Shown here: piece after piece, positions 1-7,912 of the stretch
Numbering within the stretch: the stretch's first letter is position 1
Layout of the letters: each line of letters starts with the position of its first letter
From: Arthrobacter livingstonensis
GTDB lineage: Bacteria; Actinomycetota; Actinomycetes; Actinomycetales; Micrococcaceae
Assembly: GCF_003219815.1 (NCBI RefSeq)
Contig: NZ_QJVD01000015.1
Coordinates: 1-64,000 of the forward strand
Direction of reading: 5' to 3'
DNA: 64,000 bases
The notes under the pieces: model-generated
Seen by the model: the letters and a program-made list of their open reading frames with translations, nothing else
Told to the model about the DNA's origin: nothing
The model's database searches: none
Position numbers and translations under genes: made by a program

Positions 1-93
1 GTCATCCCCGCCAGCAAAATCAACGACGCCTACGAGCGCGTCCTGGCCTCCGACGTCCGGTACCGCTTCGTCATCGATGCTTCCACCTTCTAG
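1..93 (+). CDS. C-terminal end of a zinc-type alcohol dehydrogenase (partial)
   Basis: Only the last 30 codons are inside the window; the frame is open from base 1 and stops at TAG 91-93. The tail contains [20 protein letters not shown], which is typical of the C-terminus of NAD(P)-dependent zinc alcohol dehydrogenases of the AdhC/YjgB (cinnamyl-alcohol) type, where it closes the catalytic domain. The Rossmann fold and zinc ligands lie upstream and cannot be seen, so substrate and cofactor are unknown. A strong hairpin follows at once and probably ends the transcript. Confidence 0.75.
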   Translation, partial: VIPASKINDAYERVLASDVRYRFVIDASTF

Positions 94-124
94 GAACCAG
101 CTGGCGCGTTTGTCAACAACGGAC

Positions 125-166
125 AGGGGTTGTGGCCCCCGCCTTTTGGCGCGGTCCACAACCCCT
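125..166. terminator. Bidirectional hairpin terminator
   Basis: AGGGGTTGTGG at 125-135 pairs perfectly with CCACAACCCCT at 156-166 across a 20-base loop. It lies between convergent genes, the dehydrogenase on the plus strand and the VOC gene on the minus strand, so it could stop both transcripts. There is no clear T run. Confidence 0.6.
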
Positions 167-194
167 GGTTTGCCTGCGCTAGCCGGGGATCGCA

Positions 195-653
195 CTACCC
201 GGAGCCTGCCAAGTCCTCCCACAGAGGCTGGGCCACTTCCACGATCAGCCCCTCCGGGCCGCGGATGTAGCCAAGCCGAAAGATGCCCTCGTAGTCCACC
301 AGCTCGCCGACCAGCCCATACCCGGCCACGCGGGCTTTTTCCACCACGGCTTCGACGTTGGCAACGCGGTATGCGATGTGGCGGAGTCCGTGGGCGTTCG
401 CCGGAAGCACCGGGTAATCCTTCTCCGGCGCCGGTTCACTGAAGGTACTTAGTTCCAGCTTCCCGCTGCCATCCGGTGCGCTGACCATGACCATCCTGGC
501 CCTGGCGCCCCGCAGCGCGATGATGCGGTCCATCCACGGCCCACTGATCTCGGCCCCGCCCTGACGCACAAAACCAAGCGCCATGAAGAACTCCACAGCC
601 GCGTCCAGATCGTGCACCACCATGCCCATGTGGTCGAATTCCATCAACGCCAT
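195..653 (-). CDS. VOC family (glyoxalase/bleomycin-resistance fold) protein
   Basis: This 152-residue protein has the one-module-pair layout of the vicinal oxygen chelate family. The N-terminus reads MEFDHMGMVVHDLDAAVEFF, with the usual metal-ligand histidine in the first strand. The second half has GLRHIAYRV and a closing IVEVAQPLW strand. Family members are metal-dependent dioxygenases, lyases or antibiotic-binding proteins; the substrate cannot be told here. There is no SD before the ATG, but TAGGCT lies six bases upstream (660-665), which fits a leaderless start. The membrane-protein gene ends only nine bases upstream on the same strand, so co-transcription is also possible. Confidence 0.85.
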   Translation of the reverse strand: MALMEFDHMGMVVHDLDAAVEFFMALGFVRQGGAEISGPWMDRIIALRGARARMVMVSAPDGSGKLELSTFSEPAPEKDYPVLPANAHGLRHIAYRVANVEAVVEKARVAGYGLVGELVDYEGIFRLGYIRGPEGLIVEVAQPLWEDLAGSG

Positions 654-662
654 GCTGACAGC

Positions 663-1163
663 CTACAGTTCCCGCAGCCGCTTGGGACTGGGGTAGGCGT
701 CCCGCATGTGGTCGCTGGTCAGGAAGTCCGCGATGCCGATCATGAGAACGGCAAAGATGATCTGCTCCACCACCATCCAATACGGGTACAGCCCTGGAAT
801 GGTGGCCACCACCAGGGTGATGACGGGGAAGATCTGGCTGAAAAGCCGTAGCCGTTGATAGCCCCAGTAATACCCCTGCTCAGCCCGCCAGGCAAAGAAG
901 AACAGGGTGAGCGTCATCAACAGCACCACCACGCCGCGGAACCAGACGGCGAACCCCACGGGCGTGCCACGAATTTCAAGGATCAGTGCGATGACAATGG
1001 CGCTTAGGCCCACCAGCACTTCGAGGGCCAGTATCCAATTCACCCAGCGAAAGGCCTTGCGCGTGCGCGGATGCACCCGCGCCGATTCTTCAATCACATA
1101 GTGGCCGTTGCCGCCGCCGGCAAGTTTGTCGATGTCCAGTCCAAATACTTTCAAGGCCGTCAT
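663..1163 (-). CDS. Four-helix integral membrane protein of unknown function
   Basis: The 166-residue product has a soluble N-terminus of about 40 residues followed by four hydrophobic segments, at about 42-64, 71-91, 108-125 and 129-148, then a short charged tail. I do not recognise the family. The ATG at 1161-1163 has no SD, but TAAGCT stands six bases upstream (1170-1175), so a leaderless transcript is likely. The VOC gene follows nine bases downstream on the same strand. Confidence 0.7.
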   Translation of the reverse strand: MTALKVFGLDIDKLAGGGNGHYVIEESARVHPRTRKAFRWVNWILALEVLVGLSAIVIALILEIRGTPVGFAVWFRGVVVLLMTLTLFFFAWRAEQGYYWGYQRLRLFSQIFPVITLVVATIPGLYPYWMVVEQIIFAVLMIGIADFLTSDHMRDAYPSPKRLREL

Positions 1164-1245
1164 GAGAACAGCTTAGGGGGCCGGACGGTGACCGTCACAC
1201 GGGCCGCCTGCCCGCCGCACGCCGGGATCAAGTGCCGGCAGGGAG

Positions 1246-1509
1246 CTAGCGGGCCATGTCCGGGCTGACCGGTACCAGGCCCACGCCGTCACGCCGGTGA
1301 ATTTTCACCGGCGACCGGTCAAAGCCCTTGGCATCGAGGTTGTTCCCGAGCCGGTAGGCGGCAAGTGCCTGGTCATACAGTTCATTGAGCCGGGCGCCGG
1401 AAAATTCGCTGCGGCTGCCGTCGATGAAAGTGATGGCGATGGACATCTTCCTTGGAAGGTGACGGCTCATGTGGATGAAGCCGTCGGTGTCCTGCGCGAG
1501 GTTAAGCAT
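1246..1509 (-). CDS. Small hypothetical protein (87 aa)
   Basis: This short frame reads naturally (SIAITFIDGSRSEFSGARLN and later VKIHRRDGVGLVPVSPD) and shows neither low complexity nor shadow-frame composition. A weak AAGG lies eight bases before the ATG. An internal ATG 13 codons in (MSRHLPRK) is an alternative start. No domain is recognised. It stands alone between the membrane protein and the DedA gene, all on the minus strand. Confidence 0.5.
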   Translation of the reverse strand: MLNLAQDTDGFIHMSRHLPRKMSIAITFIDGSRSEFSGARLNELYDQALAAYRLGNNLDAKGFDRSPVKIHRRDGVGLVPVSPDMAR

Positions 1510-1604
1510 GGATGTTGCCGCCTTATTCTGGGAAGGTTCCAGTCTGCCTTATCCGGGCCGGTTCAATGAACGCCGGCGGAACCAACATAGCTGCAATCAG
1601 TGGC

Positions 1605-2267
1605 TCACCTCAGGGCCTCGGCCCGCTGCAGCACCGGGGCTTCGGCCGCCTGGCCGGACGTCAGGACCACCCTCGCCAGCCGTTCCAAGCCAAGCCCAAC
1701 AACGATGGCAACAACGGTGGCAACTGCAGCTCCCAGCAGGGCGTTGTCCTTGATCCACGCTCCGGCGAGCGCGCCGATGCCCACCGTGTAGCCGGCCCAC
1801 AGCAGGGATGAAAGCGCCGTGATCGCGGCAAATCGCTTCCGCGGGAACCCGGCCGCCCCGGCGCTGAGACTGACGGCCACACGGCCCACGGGGATGAACC
1901 GGGCTGTGAGAATTACGGACAAGCCGCGCTGGTCCAGTTCCCGCCCCACGCGGGCCAGGGTCCGCTGCATGCGCGGGCGCCTCATCCAGCGGAAGCGCTT
2001 GGGACCCATGCCCCGTCCTGTCGCGTAGGCCACGTTATCGCCCAGGAACGCGCCGACCGCTGCCGCAAGCAGTAGCGGAAGCCAGCCGGGCACACCTTGC
2101 GCAGCTGACAGTGACGCCAATCCCACGACAATGGTCTCGCTCGGAAAGGGCGGGAAGAACCCGTCGATGATGCAGGCAATCACCACTGCCGCGTATATCC
2201 ACGGCTGTCCGGACGCGCCGAGTAGAAGATCGTTGACCGCGGTCAGCAAAGAATTGATGTCACCCAT
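1605..2267 (-). CDS. DedA/SNARE-associated family membrane protein
   Basis: The DedA family are polytopic membrane proteins implicated in undecaprenyl-phosphate and phospholipid recycling and in membrane homeostasis. The 220-residue product has the family signature in order: FFPPFPSETIVVG near residue 36, GAFLGDNVAYATGRGMG, an amphipathic basic stretch, and RFIPVGRVAVSLSAGAAGFP with the conserved arginine and glycines, then C-terminal helices. The start at 2267 (MGDINSLL) was chosen because AGGAG lies seven bases upstream; the frame runs 41 codons further but that part is not family-like. It appears monocistronic. Confidence 0.88.
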   Translation of the reverse strand: MGDINSLLTAVNDLLLGASGQPWIYAAVVIACIIDGFFPPFPSETIVVGLASLSAAQGVPGWLPLLLAAAVGAFLGDNVAYATGRGMGPKRFRWMRRPRMQRTLARVGRELDQRGLSVILTARFIPVGRVAVSLSAGAAGFPRKRFAAITALSSLLWAGYTVGIGALAGAWIKDNALLGAAVATVVAIVVGLGLERLARVVLTSGQAAEAPVLQRAEALR

Positions 2268-2402
2268 GTGTGGCTCCTGTTGGCAGCTGGCGACCAGAAA
2301 TGGCCACACCTCAAGCCTGTCGGTACCGGCTGCACAATGACATCCAGGAGGCCACCCATTCACGGTAGGGATATCCCTACCTCCCGTCATGGGGCTGGGC
2401 GT

Positions 2403-3677
2403 TCATCCCAGGTGGCGGGCCCGGTCCAGCAGGTACTCGCGGATGGCCGCCTGCCCGGTCACTGCGACTGCGGCGGCGAAAGCGGCGGCTGCTTCCTCCC
2501 GCCGGCCCGCACGGGCCAGGAACTCCGCCCTGGTGGCCAGCAGAGGCTGGAAATGTTTGACGGCGGCAGGCACCGTTGCGCTTGCACCTGCACCGATGGC
2601 TTCCAAAGCGGCCAGCCCGGCCGCGGGTGATTCAGTGCGCCCGATGACGGCTGCCAAGGCCACCCGCGCCCCAAGGCTGGGGGCAATGGTTACCAGCGCC
2701 GTGTAGAGAGTGCGCAACGCCGGCCAGTCGGTTCGTTGGGTGCGGGCGCGCGCGCAGTGCACCGCCTGGATGGCTGCCTCGAGCTGGAAGCGCCCAGGAG
2801 CCCCCGCTGCTGCCGCCTGGCGTAGGTAGCTTTCCCCTTCGTTGATAAGTTCCACATCCCACGCCGCGGTGTCTTGTTCCTCCAGCGGCACAAAGCCGCC
2901 TCCCCGTGAGGCTGCGCGTGCCTGTGAGAGTGTGATCAATGCGGCCAGCCCCCATGCCTCCGGCTCGTTCCGGAGCAGCCCGGCCAGGCTCACGGCCAGG
3001 TACTGCGCCTCGCCGGCCAGGTCCTCCCCATCCTCTGCGCCGGCATCCTGCACGGAGGCATCCGCCGCGTCCCGAAAGTCAAGCGCATAGCAGCCATAGA
3101 TCGCCTCAAGGACGGCTGGCAACCGCCCCGGCATGGCGTCCCTGCCGGGCACGGTGAACGGTATGCGCGCCTCCTTGATGCGTTTTTTGGCCCGCACCAG
3201 CCTTTGTGCCATCGCCGTTGCGGGGACGGCAAAGGCAGAGGCGATCCGGCCGGCGTCGAACCCCAGGACAGTCTGGAGCATCAGTGGCGTGCGCACGCCC
3301 GGGTCGATGGCCGCGTGGGCGCAGACGAAGAGGAGTTCCAGGCGTTTGTCGCCAATTGCATCGATATCCAGCTCGTCAAGGGCTGTCATGGCGGCACCGT
3401 CGTTTCGCCCTGCGTCGTCCAACGGTGCGGAGGTCTTGTGGAAGGCCGATTTCCAGGTGTCGCGCTGCCGGTTGCGGGCCACAGTGAGGAGCCACGCTTC
3501 CGGGTTACCGGGCACACCATTGGCCGGCCAGGTGATGAGCGCTTGTTCAAAAGCTGCGGATAGTGCATCCTCGGCCAAGGCAAGGTCGCCCGTGGACGCG
3601 GCCAGCAGCGCCACGAGCCGGCCGAAGGAGGCGCGGGCCACGTGTTCCGCAGCAGCCCGCGCCTCCCCGGCAGTCAC
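2403..3677 (-). CDS. ECF sigma factor of the ECF42 type (DUF6596, TPR-like C-terminus)
   Basis: This is a 424-residue sigma-70-family factor. Region 2 lies near residues 10-80 (ARASFGRLVALLAASTGDLA, WLLTVARNRQRD). Region 4 follows (VPATAMAQRLVRAKKRIKEA), and then a long alpha-helical C-terminal half of about 230 residues, which marks the ECF42 group rather than a classic ECF of about 190 residues. ECF42 factors have no anti-sigma factor and are encoded beside DGPF/YCII proteins, exactly as here. The GTG start overlaps the TGA of the upstream YCII gene by four bases, so translation is coupled. A matching promoter lies upstream of the pair at 4121-4147. Confidence 0.9.
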   Translation of the reverse strand: MTAGEARAAAEHVARASFGRLVALLAASTGDLALAEDALSAAFEQALITWPANGVPGNPEAWLLTVARNRQRDTWKSAFHKTSAPLDDAGRNDGAAMTALDELDIDAIGDKRLELLFVCAHAAIDPGVRTPLMLQTVLGFDAGRIASAFAVPATAMAQRLVRAKKRIKEARIPFTVPGRDAMPGRLPAVLEAIYGCYALDFRDAADASVQDAGAEDGEDLAGEAQYLAVSLAGLLRNEPEAWGLAALITLSQARAASRGGGFVPLEEQDTAAWDVELINEGESYLRQAAAAGAPGRFQLEAAIQAVHCARARTQRTDWPALRTLYTALVTIAPSLGARVALAAVIGRTESPAAGLAALEAIGAGASATVPAAVKHFQPLLATRAEFLARAGRREEAAAAFAAAVAVTGQAAIREYLLDRARHLG

Positions 3678-4051
3678 GTGTTGGGCTGCCAGGCGCCGTC
3701 GACAGTGTAGGTGGCGCCCGGGCGGATTTCCACGGCTCCCCACTGCACCGCGGGAGCCTTGGCACCCCAGTCGATGGCGGCGTCCAAGTCCGGAACATCG
3801 ATCACGAACGTCCCGCCCAGCTGCTCCTTGGTGTCCGCGAAGGGCCCGTCCTGCACCCGCAGCGAGCCGTCGGCCATGGTCAGCGTGGTGGTGTTGGGTG
3901 ATTGCTGGAGCACCTCTGCACTGATGAGGATGCCTGCCTGATGGAGCGCGGCGGCGTAGCTGTTGAAAGACCGCCTGCCCTCCGCCATGGCGTCTTCGCC
4001 CAGTGATTCGGCGTTCATTTCCGGGTAGTGCAAAAGCAATGTGTAGCGCAT
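3674..4051 (-). CDS. YCII/DGPF-domain protein, ECF42 partner
   Basis: The 125-residue protein begins MRYTLLLHYPEMNAES and carries the DGPF motif in RVQDGPFADTKEQLGG, followed by VIDVPDLDAAIDWGAKAPA; both are diagnostic of the YCII-related DGPF proteins that accompany ECF42 sigma factors. Their biochemical role is unresolved. AAGGAG lies eight bases before the ATG. It is the first gene of a two-gene operon with the sigma factor, and an ECF42-like promoter lies about 70-95 bases upstream, so the operon is probably autoregulated. Confidence 0.9.
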   Translation of the reverse strand: MRYTLLLHYPEMNAESLGEDAMAEGRRSFNSYAAALHQAGILISAEVLQQSPNTTTLTMADGSLRVQDGPFADTKEQLGGTFVIDVPDLDAAIDWGAKAPAVQWGAVEIRPGATYTVDGAWQPNT

Positions 4052-4120
4052 GGTTCATTCTCCTTGATCCGGGTATCGCCGTCCATGGGGCGGCACCACA
4101 TTTTGGTCCTTCACAGGGAT

Positions 4121-4147
4121 GACGAATGAACGTCCGCCGGATCGACA
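4121..4147 (-). promoter_or_regulatory. Candidate ECF42-type promoter
   Basis: On the minus strand, TGTCGA (4142-4147) is followed by a 17-base spacer and CGTC (4121-4124). As I recall it, the ECF42 consensus is TGTCGA at -35 and CGWC at -10. It points into the YCII-sigma operon, as expected for autoregulation. Confidence 0.6.
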
Positions 4148-4198
4148 GTGCCGGTAGCCGTTGCCGGAAGTATTCTTCGAAAGTTGGCATCAATTTTG

Positions 4199-4214
4199 TG
4201 TGACAAGGGTCACA
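4199..4214. promoter_or_regulatory. CRP/GlxR-like binding site
   Basis: TGTGACAAGGGTCACA is an exact TGTGA-N6-TCACA palindrome, the core recognised by actinobacterial cAMP receptor proteins. It ends about 50 bases before the start of the gene at 4265, within its probable promoter, and about 150 bases upstream of the YCII gene. Confidence 0.5.
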
Positions 4215-4264
4215 TTGGACCGAAATCGGCGTAGCGTTGTCCGTGCACCCAAAGGAGGGGCACC

Positions 4265-4786
4265 ATGGAAACAACACCAGCCTCCATCGTCGGATTACCG
4301 GACTTGATGCATGCAGTGCGCGTCGAGGCGCGGGGCATCATGGAGGAGAACAAGGGAGATTACGTCGCCGAACACCGGGCCGTGCTCGCAAGGCTGACGG
4401 CCGCCGAGGTCATCGGCGACAACGAGGCCGAGACACTGCTTGGGCTCTACAAGCTCGGATACGAGGCGGGCGAGCCAAAGGGCAACGCCCAGAGGGCCTA
4501 CTTCGAAACCCGCGACGTCTATGCCAAGATGCTCGCGGCCAACAAGCCCAGCCCGGTAGCCCTGGTGCTGGCCTCGGCGGCGCTGGGCTCCTTTGAAGTC
4601 TCGGTGGACCCCGGAGGCACCACGACAGTCTCCATCGCCAGGGTCAGCTACGGCTCCAGCATGGCCGGAATCGGGGCAGGACTTGGCACGCTCCTGGGCG
4701 GTGTCGCAGGTGGTGTGCTCGGAGGGGCCATTGGCGGCCTCCTCGGCGGCATGATTGATGACAAGAAGGGCAAGGGCAAAACCTGA
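4265..4786 (+). CDS. Hypothetical protein with C-terminal glycine-zipper region
   Basis: The 173-residue protein has an alpha-helical N-terminal half and ends in a glycine-zipper segment (about residues 132-163) with repeated GxxxG spacing, such as GAGLGTLLGGVAGGVLGG, followed by a lysine-rich tail. Such segments insert into or line membranes or form helix bundles. No signal peptide is visible. AAAGGAGG lies six bases before the ATG. The CRP-like palindrome just upstream suggests control by carbon status. Function unknown. Confidence 0.7.
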   Translation: METTPASIVGLPDLMHAVRVEARGIMEENKGDYVAEHRAVLARLTAAEVIGDNEAETLLGLYKLGYEAGEPKGNAQRAYFETRDVYAKMLAANKPSPVALVLASAALGSFEVSVDPGGTTTVSIARVSYGSSMAGIGAGLGTLLGGVAGGVLGGAIGGLLGGMIDDKKGKGKT

Positions 4787-4876
4787 CGGGGACGCAGGAG
4801 TCCTGGTCCTGGGAAGGCCCCATGGTCAGTAGCTTCCGGACGCCGGCCGGCCGGCAGTCCTGGCGGCCGACGTCGG

Positions 4877-5460
4877 CTACGCGCGGCACCGCACAGGCCG
4901 GCTTTCCTGCCTCAGGGCGGCCCGGACGGCCGGCAGGACCTCGGCTGCCAGGAGTTCGATGGAGCGCAGGGTTGCCGCCTGGGCAACCCACCCAAACACA
5001 CCTGAGCCAGGAAGCGGGGGTGGCCCAGGACCTCGCGTTCCCACAGGACTTTGTCCACGATTTCCGCCGGGCCGCCGGCAAGGAATGCGCCGCGCGGGCC
5101 GGCCCAATCCTGGAAACTGGCACGGTCAAGCCCGCCGGCGCGCGGCACGTTCTGGCCAATGTAGAAGGAGTGCTGCGGGTGAAACGTGTCCTCGGCGCCC
5201 TGGGAGATTTCCTCCACACAGAAGTGTGACGTCACTCCAACCTGCCCCGGCTCCCTGCCAGCGGCCTCGGCGGAATGCCCGTGCAGCTCCGCCAGCGAAG
5301 CGAACCGTTCCGGCCGCGCCCGAAGGGACTGCCGGCCCGGAATTGCCCCAAGGCCCTGGCCACGCCGCTGGCGTGGCGCATGCAGCTGGCCCGCTCCACC
5401 ACCCGCCGGACCACAGCTGCCGAACAAGTCCCCATCGACCAATTGCGCCAAACTCAAATC
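4877..5460 (-). pseudogene. Decayed LLM-class (luciferase-like) flavin oxidoreductase, C-terminal part
   Basis: Three fragments in different minus-strand frames line up as the C-terminal part of a luciferase-like monooxygenase. VVERASCMRHASGVARAL is near 5350-5420. RFASLAELHGHSAEAAGREP through GPRGAFLAGGPAEIVDKVLW and GHPRFLAQV is at about 5010-5300. RSIELLAAEVLPAVRAAL ends in a stop at 4877. At least two frameshifts separate them, one near 5000, and the N-terminal flavin-binding part is not found. It is a genuine relic rather than a simple sequencing error. Confidence 0.75.
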
Positions 5461-5532
5461 AGGAACGTCTGACCAGGTCCCCCGACGACAGGACAACCAT
5501 GGGCGCCGGAAGATCCCAGCCAAGCCCGACAG

Positions 5533-6126
5533 CTAGCCGAGGCTGGAGCCGTTCCGCAGCAGGTCAAAGACCACGGCGATGGACGCACCGGGTTCCCCGC
5601 TGGACACGGCGTAGGTGTATCCATCCAAGGCAAGGTGCGCCACCATTTTGGCCGTGAGCGCGTTAGCGCTTGATGTTTCCCTGATGGCCGCGGCAAGTGC
5701 GGGCTCGTGCTGCTGCCACCGCGCCCGCCAGTACCCCAGCAGCGCGGGGGTCCCGTTCACGAGGTTCATGAAGGAAGCAAAAGAGGGGTCGCTGGATTGG
5801 GTGGCCGAGACGGTGTTCGTCTGCAGGAACCAGCCCTCGAGGGCATCCAGGACGCCCACGCCTCCAGCGCGCTCCCTCACCGCGAGAATCAAGGCTGCCG
5901 CCATGTCATCGTCTTCATCGAAGAGCAGGGCTTCCTTGCTGTCGAAGTGCTTGAAGACCGTCGCCACGGCAACGTCCGCCTGCGCGGCGACTTCCCGAAT
6001 GCCGACGGCGTCAAAGCCCCGCTCAAGGAACAGTGTCAGCGCGGCCGTGGCAATGGCGGCACGCGTGGCCGCCTTCTTGCGCTCCCGGCGCCCGGGCGTG
6101 GTGTCTTCAGTTGCCTGCGATGTCAT
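5533..6126 (-). CDS. TetR/AcrR family transcriptional regulator
   Basis: The 197-residue repressor has an N-terminal helix-turn-helix at about residues 15-60 (KKAATRAAIATAALTLFLER, GIREVAAQADVAVATVFKHF) and a variable ligand-binding C-terminus. I chose ATG 6126 because TATGCT lies exactly six bases upstream (6133-6138), a leaderless signal; a GTG six codons earlier is possible. It is divergent from the flavin monooxygenase at 6237, and the shared 110-base gap contains repeats likely to be its operator, so it probably represses that gene and itself. Confidence 0.88.
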   Translation of the reverse strand: MTSQATEDTTPGRRERKKAATRAAIATAALTLFLERGFDAVGIREVAAQADVAVATVFKHFDSKEALLFDEDDDMAAALILAVRERAGGVGVLDALEGWFLQTNTVSATQSSDPSFASFMNLVNGTPALLGYWRARWQQHEPALAAAIRETSSANALTAKMVAHLALDGYTYAVSSGEPGASIAVVFDLLRNGSSLG

Positions 6127-6132
6127 ATCCAC

Positions 6133-6138
6133 AGCATA
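6133..6138 (-). promoter_or_regulatory. -10 box of leaderless tetR promoter
   Basis: TATGCT on the minus strand stands six bases before ATG 6126, placing the transcription start at or next to the A of the start codon. Confidence 0.5.
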
Positions 6139-6146
6139 GCGCACAG

Positions 6147-6187
6147 CTCTACAAAAAGAGTTGTTGCGAAAGTAGAGTTGTTATGAT
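6147..6187. promoter_or_regulatory. Putative TetR operator and divergent promoter
   Basis: CTCTAC (6147-6152) is mirrored by GTAGAG (6172-6177), and AGAGTTGTT occurs twice in direct orientation (6157-6165 and 6174-6182). TATGAT (6182-6187) is a plausible -10 for the monooxygenase gene. The repeats overlap both promoters, as expected for a divergent TetR switch. Confidence 0.5.
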
Positions 6188-6236
6188 TTTATGGAAACAG
6201 CACGACATCCACACCATTCCACAGAGGAGACTTCCC

Positions 6237-7391
6237 ATGACATCCACATCACAAACACCCCGCATCAGCATCATCGGCGCCGGTCCCGGCGGCCTGACAA
6301 CCGCCCGCATCCTCCAGCAGGCCGGCATTCCCGTCACCGTTTATGACCGTGATCCTTCCCCTGGCTTCCGCGATCAGGGTGGAACCCTGGACATGCAGAC
6401 CGACACGGGCCAGAAAGCCCTGCGCGCGGCAGGCCTGCTCGATGAATTCATGGCCATCAGCCGCCCCGAGGGGCAGGACATGCGCTCACTGGCCAAGGAC
6501 GGCACCGTCCTGTTTGAACATCACTCCCCCGAGGGGGAAACTGACGCCCCGGAGATTGACCGCGCCGATCTGCGCGAGCTGCTGCTGCGATCCCTGCAGC
6601 CGGGTACCGTCCGCTACGGGACGAACCTCGACCGCACCGAACCACGCGGCGATGGCCGGCTTGAACTGTTCTTCCGCGATGGCACCTCGGAAATGGTGGA
6701 CCTGGTCATTGGCGCGGACGGCGCGTGGTCCAAGGTGCGTCCACTGGTTTCAGCTGCGGAGCCTTTCCACGAAGGAGTCATCTTCGTGGAAATCCAGTTC
6801 GACAATGTTGACGCACAACACCCGGAAGTCGCCAAGCTGGTGGGACGCGGCGGCATGTTTGCCATGGAGGACAACAAGGGAATCGTTGCCCAGCGCCAAT
6901 CCGGAAACCGCATCCGTGCCTACGTCGCATTCCGCGACGGCACCGATTGGCTTGAGCGCCGCGGCCTGGAGTTGGACAACGCCAGCGCCGTTCGCGCCAC
7001 GCTGCTTGAGATGTTTGAGGGTTGGTCGCCGGAACTTCGGCGACTCATCGAGGAATGCAATGACCTGTTCCTCTCCCGACCCCTCTTCGCCCTCCCCGTC
7101 CCGCCCCAATGGACCACCCGCGCCGGCGTGACCCTGCTGGGCGATGCCGCGCACCTGATGTCCCCCGTCTCCGGCCTTGGCGCCAACACCGCCATGCTGG
7201 ACGGTGCCGACCTCGCCCAGGCAATAATCCGTGAGCCCGATCTGCCCAGCGCCGTCACCGCCTACGAAGCACTCATGTTCCCCCGTGCTGCCACCAATGC
7301 AGCCGCTTCCCACGAAGGTTTGCAGATGATGGTGTCCGACGGCGCCCCCGATACCGACCACTTCGCGCTGGAGCACCAGGGCAGCAAATAA
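6237..7391 (+). CDS. TetX-like FAD-dependent monooxygenase
   Basis: This is a class A flavin monooxygenase of 384 residues, using NAD(P)H and oxygen to hydroxylate a small substrate. The dinucleotide-binding GAGPGGLTTARIL is at about residues 15-27, the second motif reads GADGAWSKVR, and the FAD ribityl motif reads LLGDAAHLMSP near residue 302. Length and motif wording resemble the TetX/tetracycline-destructase branch, but environmental relatives hydroxylate many compounds, so resistance cannot be claimed. GAGGAG lies about seven bases before the ATG. It is divergent from the tetR gene and probably repressed by it. Confidence 0.85.
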   Translation: MTSTSQTPRISIIGAGPGGLTTARILQQAGIPVTVYDRDPSPGFRDQGGTLDMQTDTGQKALRAAGLLDEFMAISRPEGQDMRSLAKDGTVLFEHHSPEGETDAPEIDRADLRELLLRSLQPGTVRYGTNLDRTEPRGDGRLELFFRDGTSEMVDLVIGADGAWSKVRPLVSAAEPFHEGVIFVEIQFDNVDAQHPEVAKLVGRGGMFAMEDNKGIVAQRQSGNRIRAYVAFRDGTDWLERRGLELDNASAVRATLLEMFEGWSPELRRLIEECNDLFLSRPLFALPVPPQWTTRAGVTLLGDAAHLMSPVSGLGANTAMLDGADLAQAIIREPDLPSAVTAYEALMFPRAATNAAASHEGLQMMVSDGAPDTDHFALEHQGSK

Positions 7392-7407
7392 GTCCTACCG
7401 GAAAGTG

Positions 7408-7442
7408 CGACGGCGGCACTCCCCTTGGGTGTGCGGCCGTCG
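7408..7442. terminator. Hairpin between convergent genes
   Basis: CGACGGCGGCAC (7408-7419) pairs with GTGCGGCCGTCG (7431-7442), twelve pairs apart from one local mismatch, around an 11-base loop, just after the monooxygenase stop. Confidence 0.45.
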
Positions 7443-7453
7443 GCGCGCCCGCC

Positions 7454-7746
7454 TTAGCTTCCGTTGTAGTCTTCGTCGGTGATGTGCCCGCCCCAGATGG
7501 TGGTCGTGACGGGGTCCCCGCCGTTCTGCAGCATGGCAATATGGTGCATGAAGGCGCCGGGGGCGGCGCGGAGGGTTCGATGGGCGTCCCGTTCCACACG
7601 TCGGCAACGAGCATGTCGTCGGTGGGCTGGGCCGGCTTCTGGGCGAAGGGGCGAACGACCTTTTCCGTGCTCCGCGCAGTACCGGGGGAAATTCGGCCTC
7701 CTGGACAGCCATGGCCAGACTCTCGAGGCCAGCTCTTGGCGCTCAT
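7454..7746 (-). pseudogene. Frameshifted small gene of unknown family
   Basis: The minus strand encodes a coherent stretch ending MLVADVWNGTPIEPSAPP in one frame and continuing GAFMHHIAMLQNGGDPVTTT, then IWGGHITDEDYNGS and a TAA at 7454-7456, in another. Changing the G5 run at 7559-7563 to six bases joins them. Upstream of that the frame is less convincing, so there may be further damage. The family is not recognised. The break could equally be a homopolymer sequencing error. Confidence 0.4.
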
Positions 7747-7912
7747 GGTAGCCACAGCTGCCACTTAATCAATCGTCCGGGAACAAGCAGGGGCGAACCA
7801 ATCAAACCGCATGCGCACCAGCTGACGTAGGCAGAGCGTTCGCGAAGTGGATGTCACCGGCTGGGCACTGCGCCCGCGGCCGGGTCTCCGCCACCAGTTC
7901 TCACAATTTCCC

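Noticed and set aside
6237-7391. Calling the flavin monooxygenase a tetracycline-resistance gene
   Set aside because: TetX-like wording is shared by many environmental flavin monooxygenases of other function; motifs alone cannot establish the substrate.
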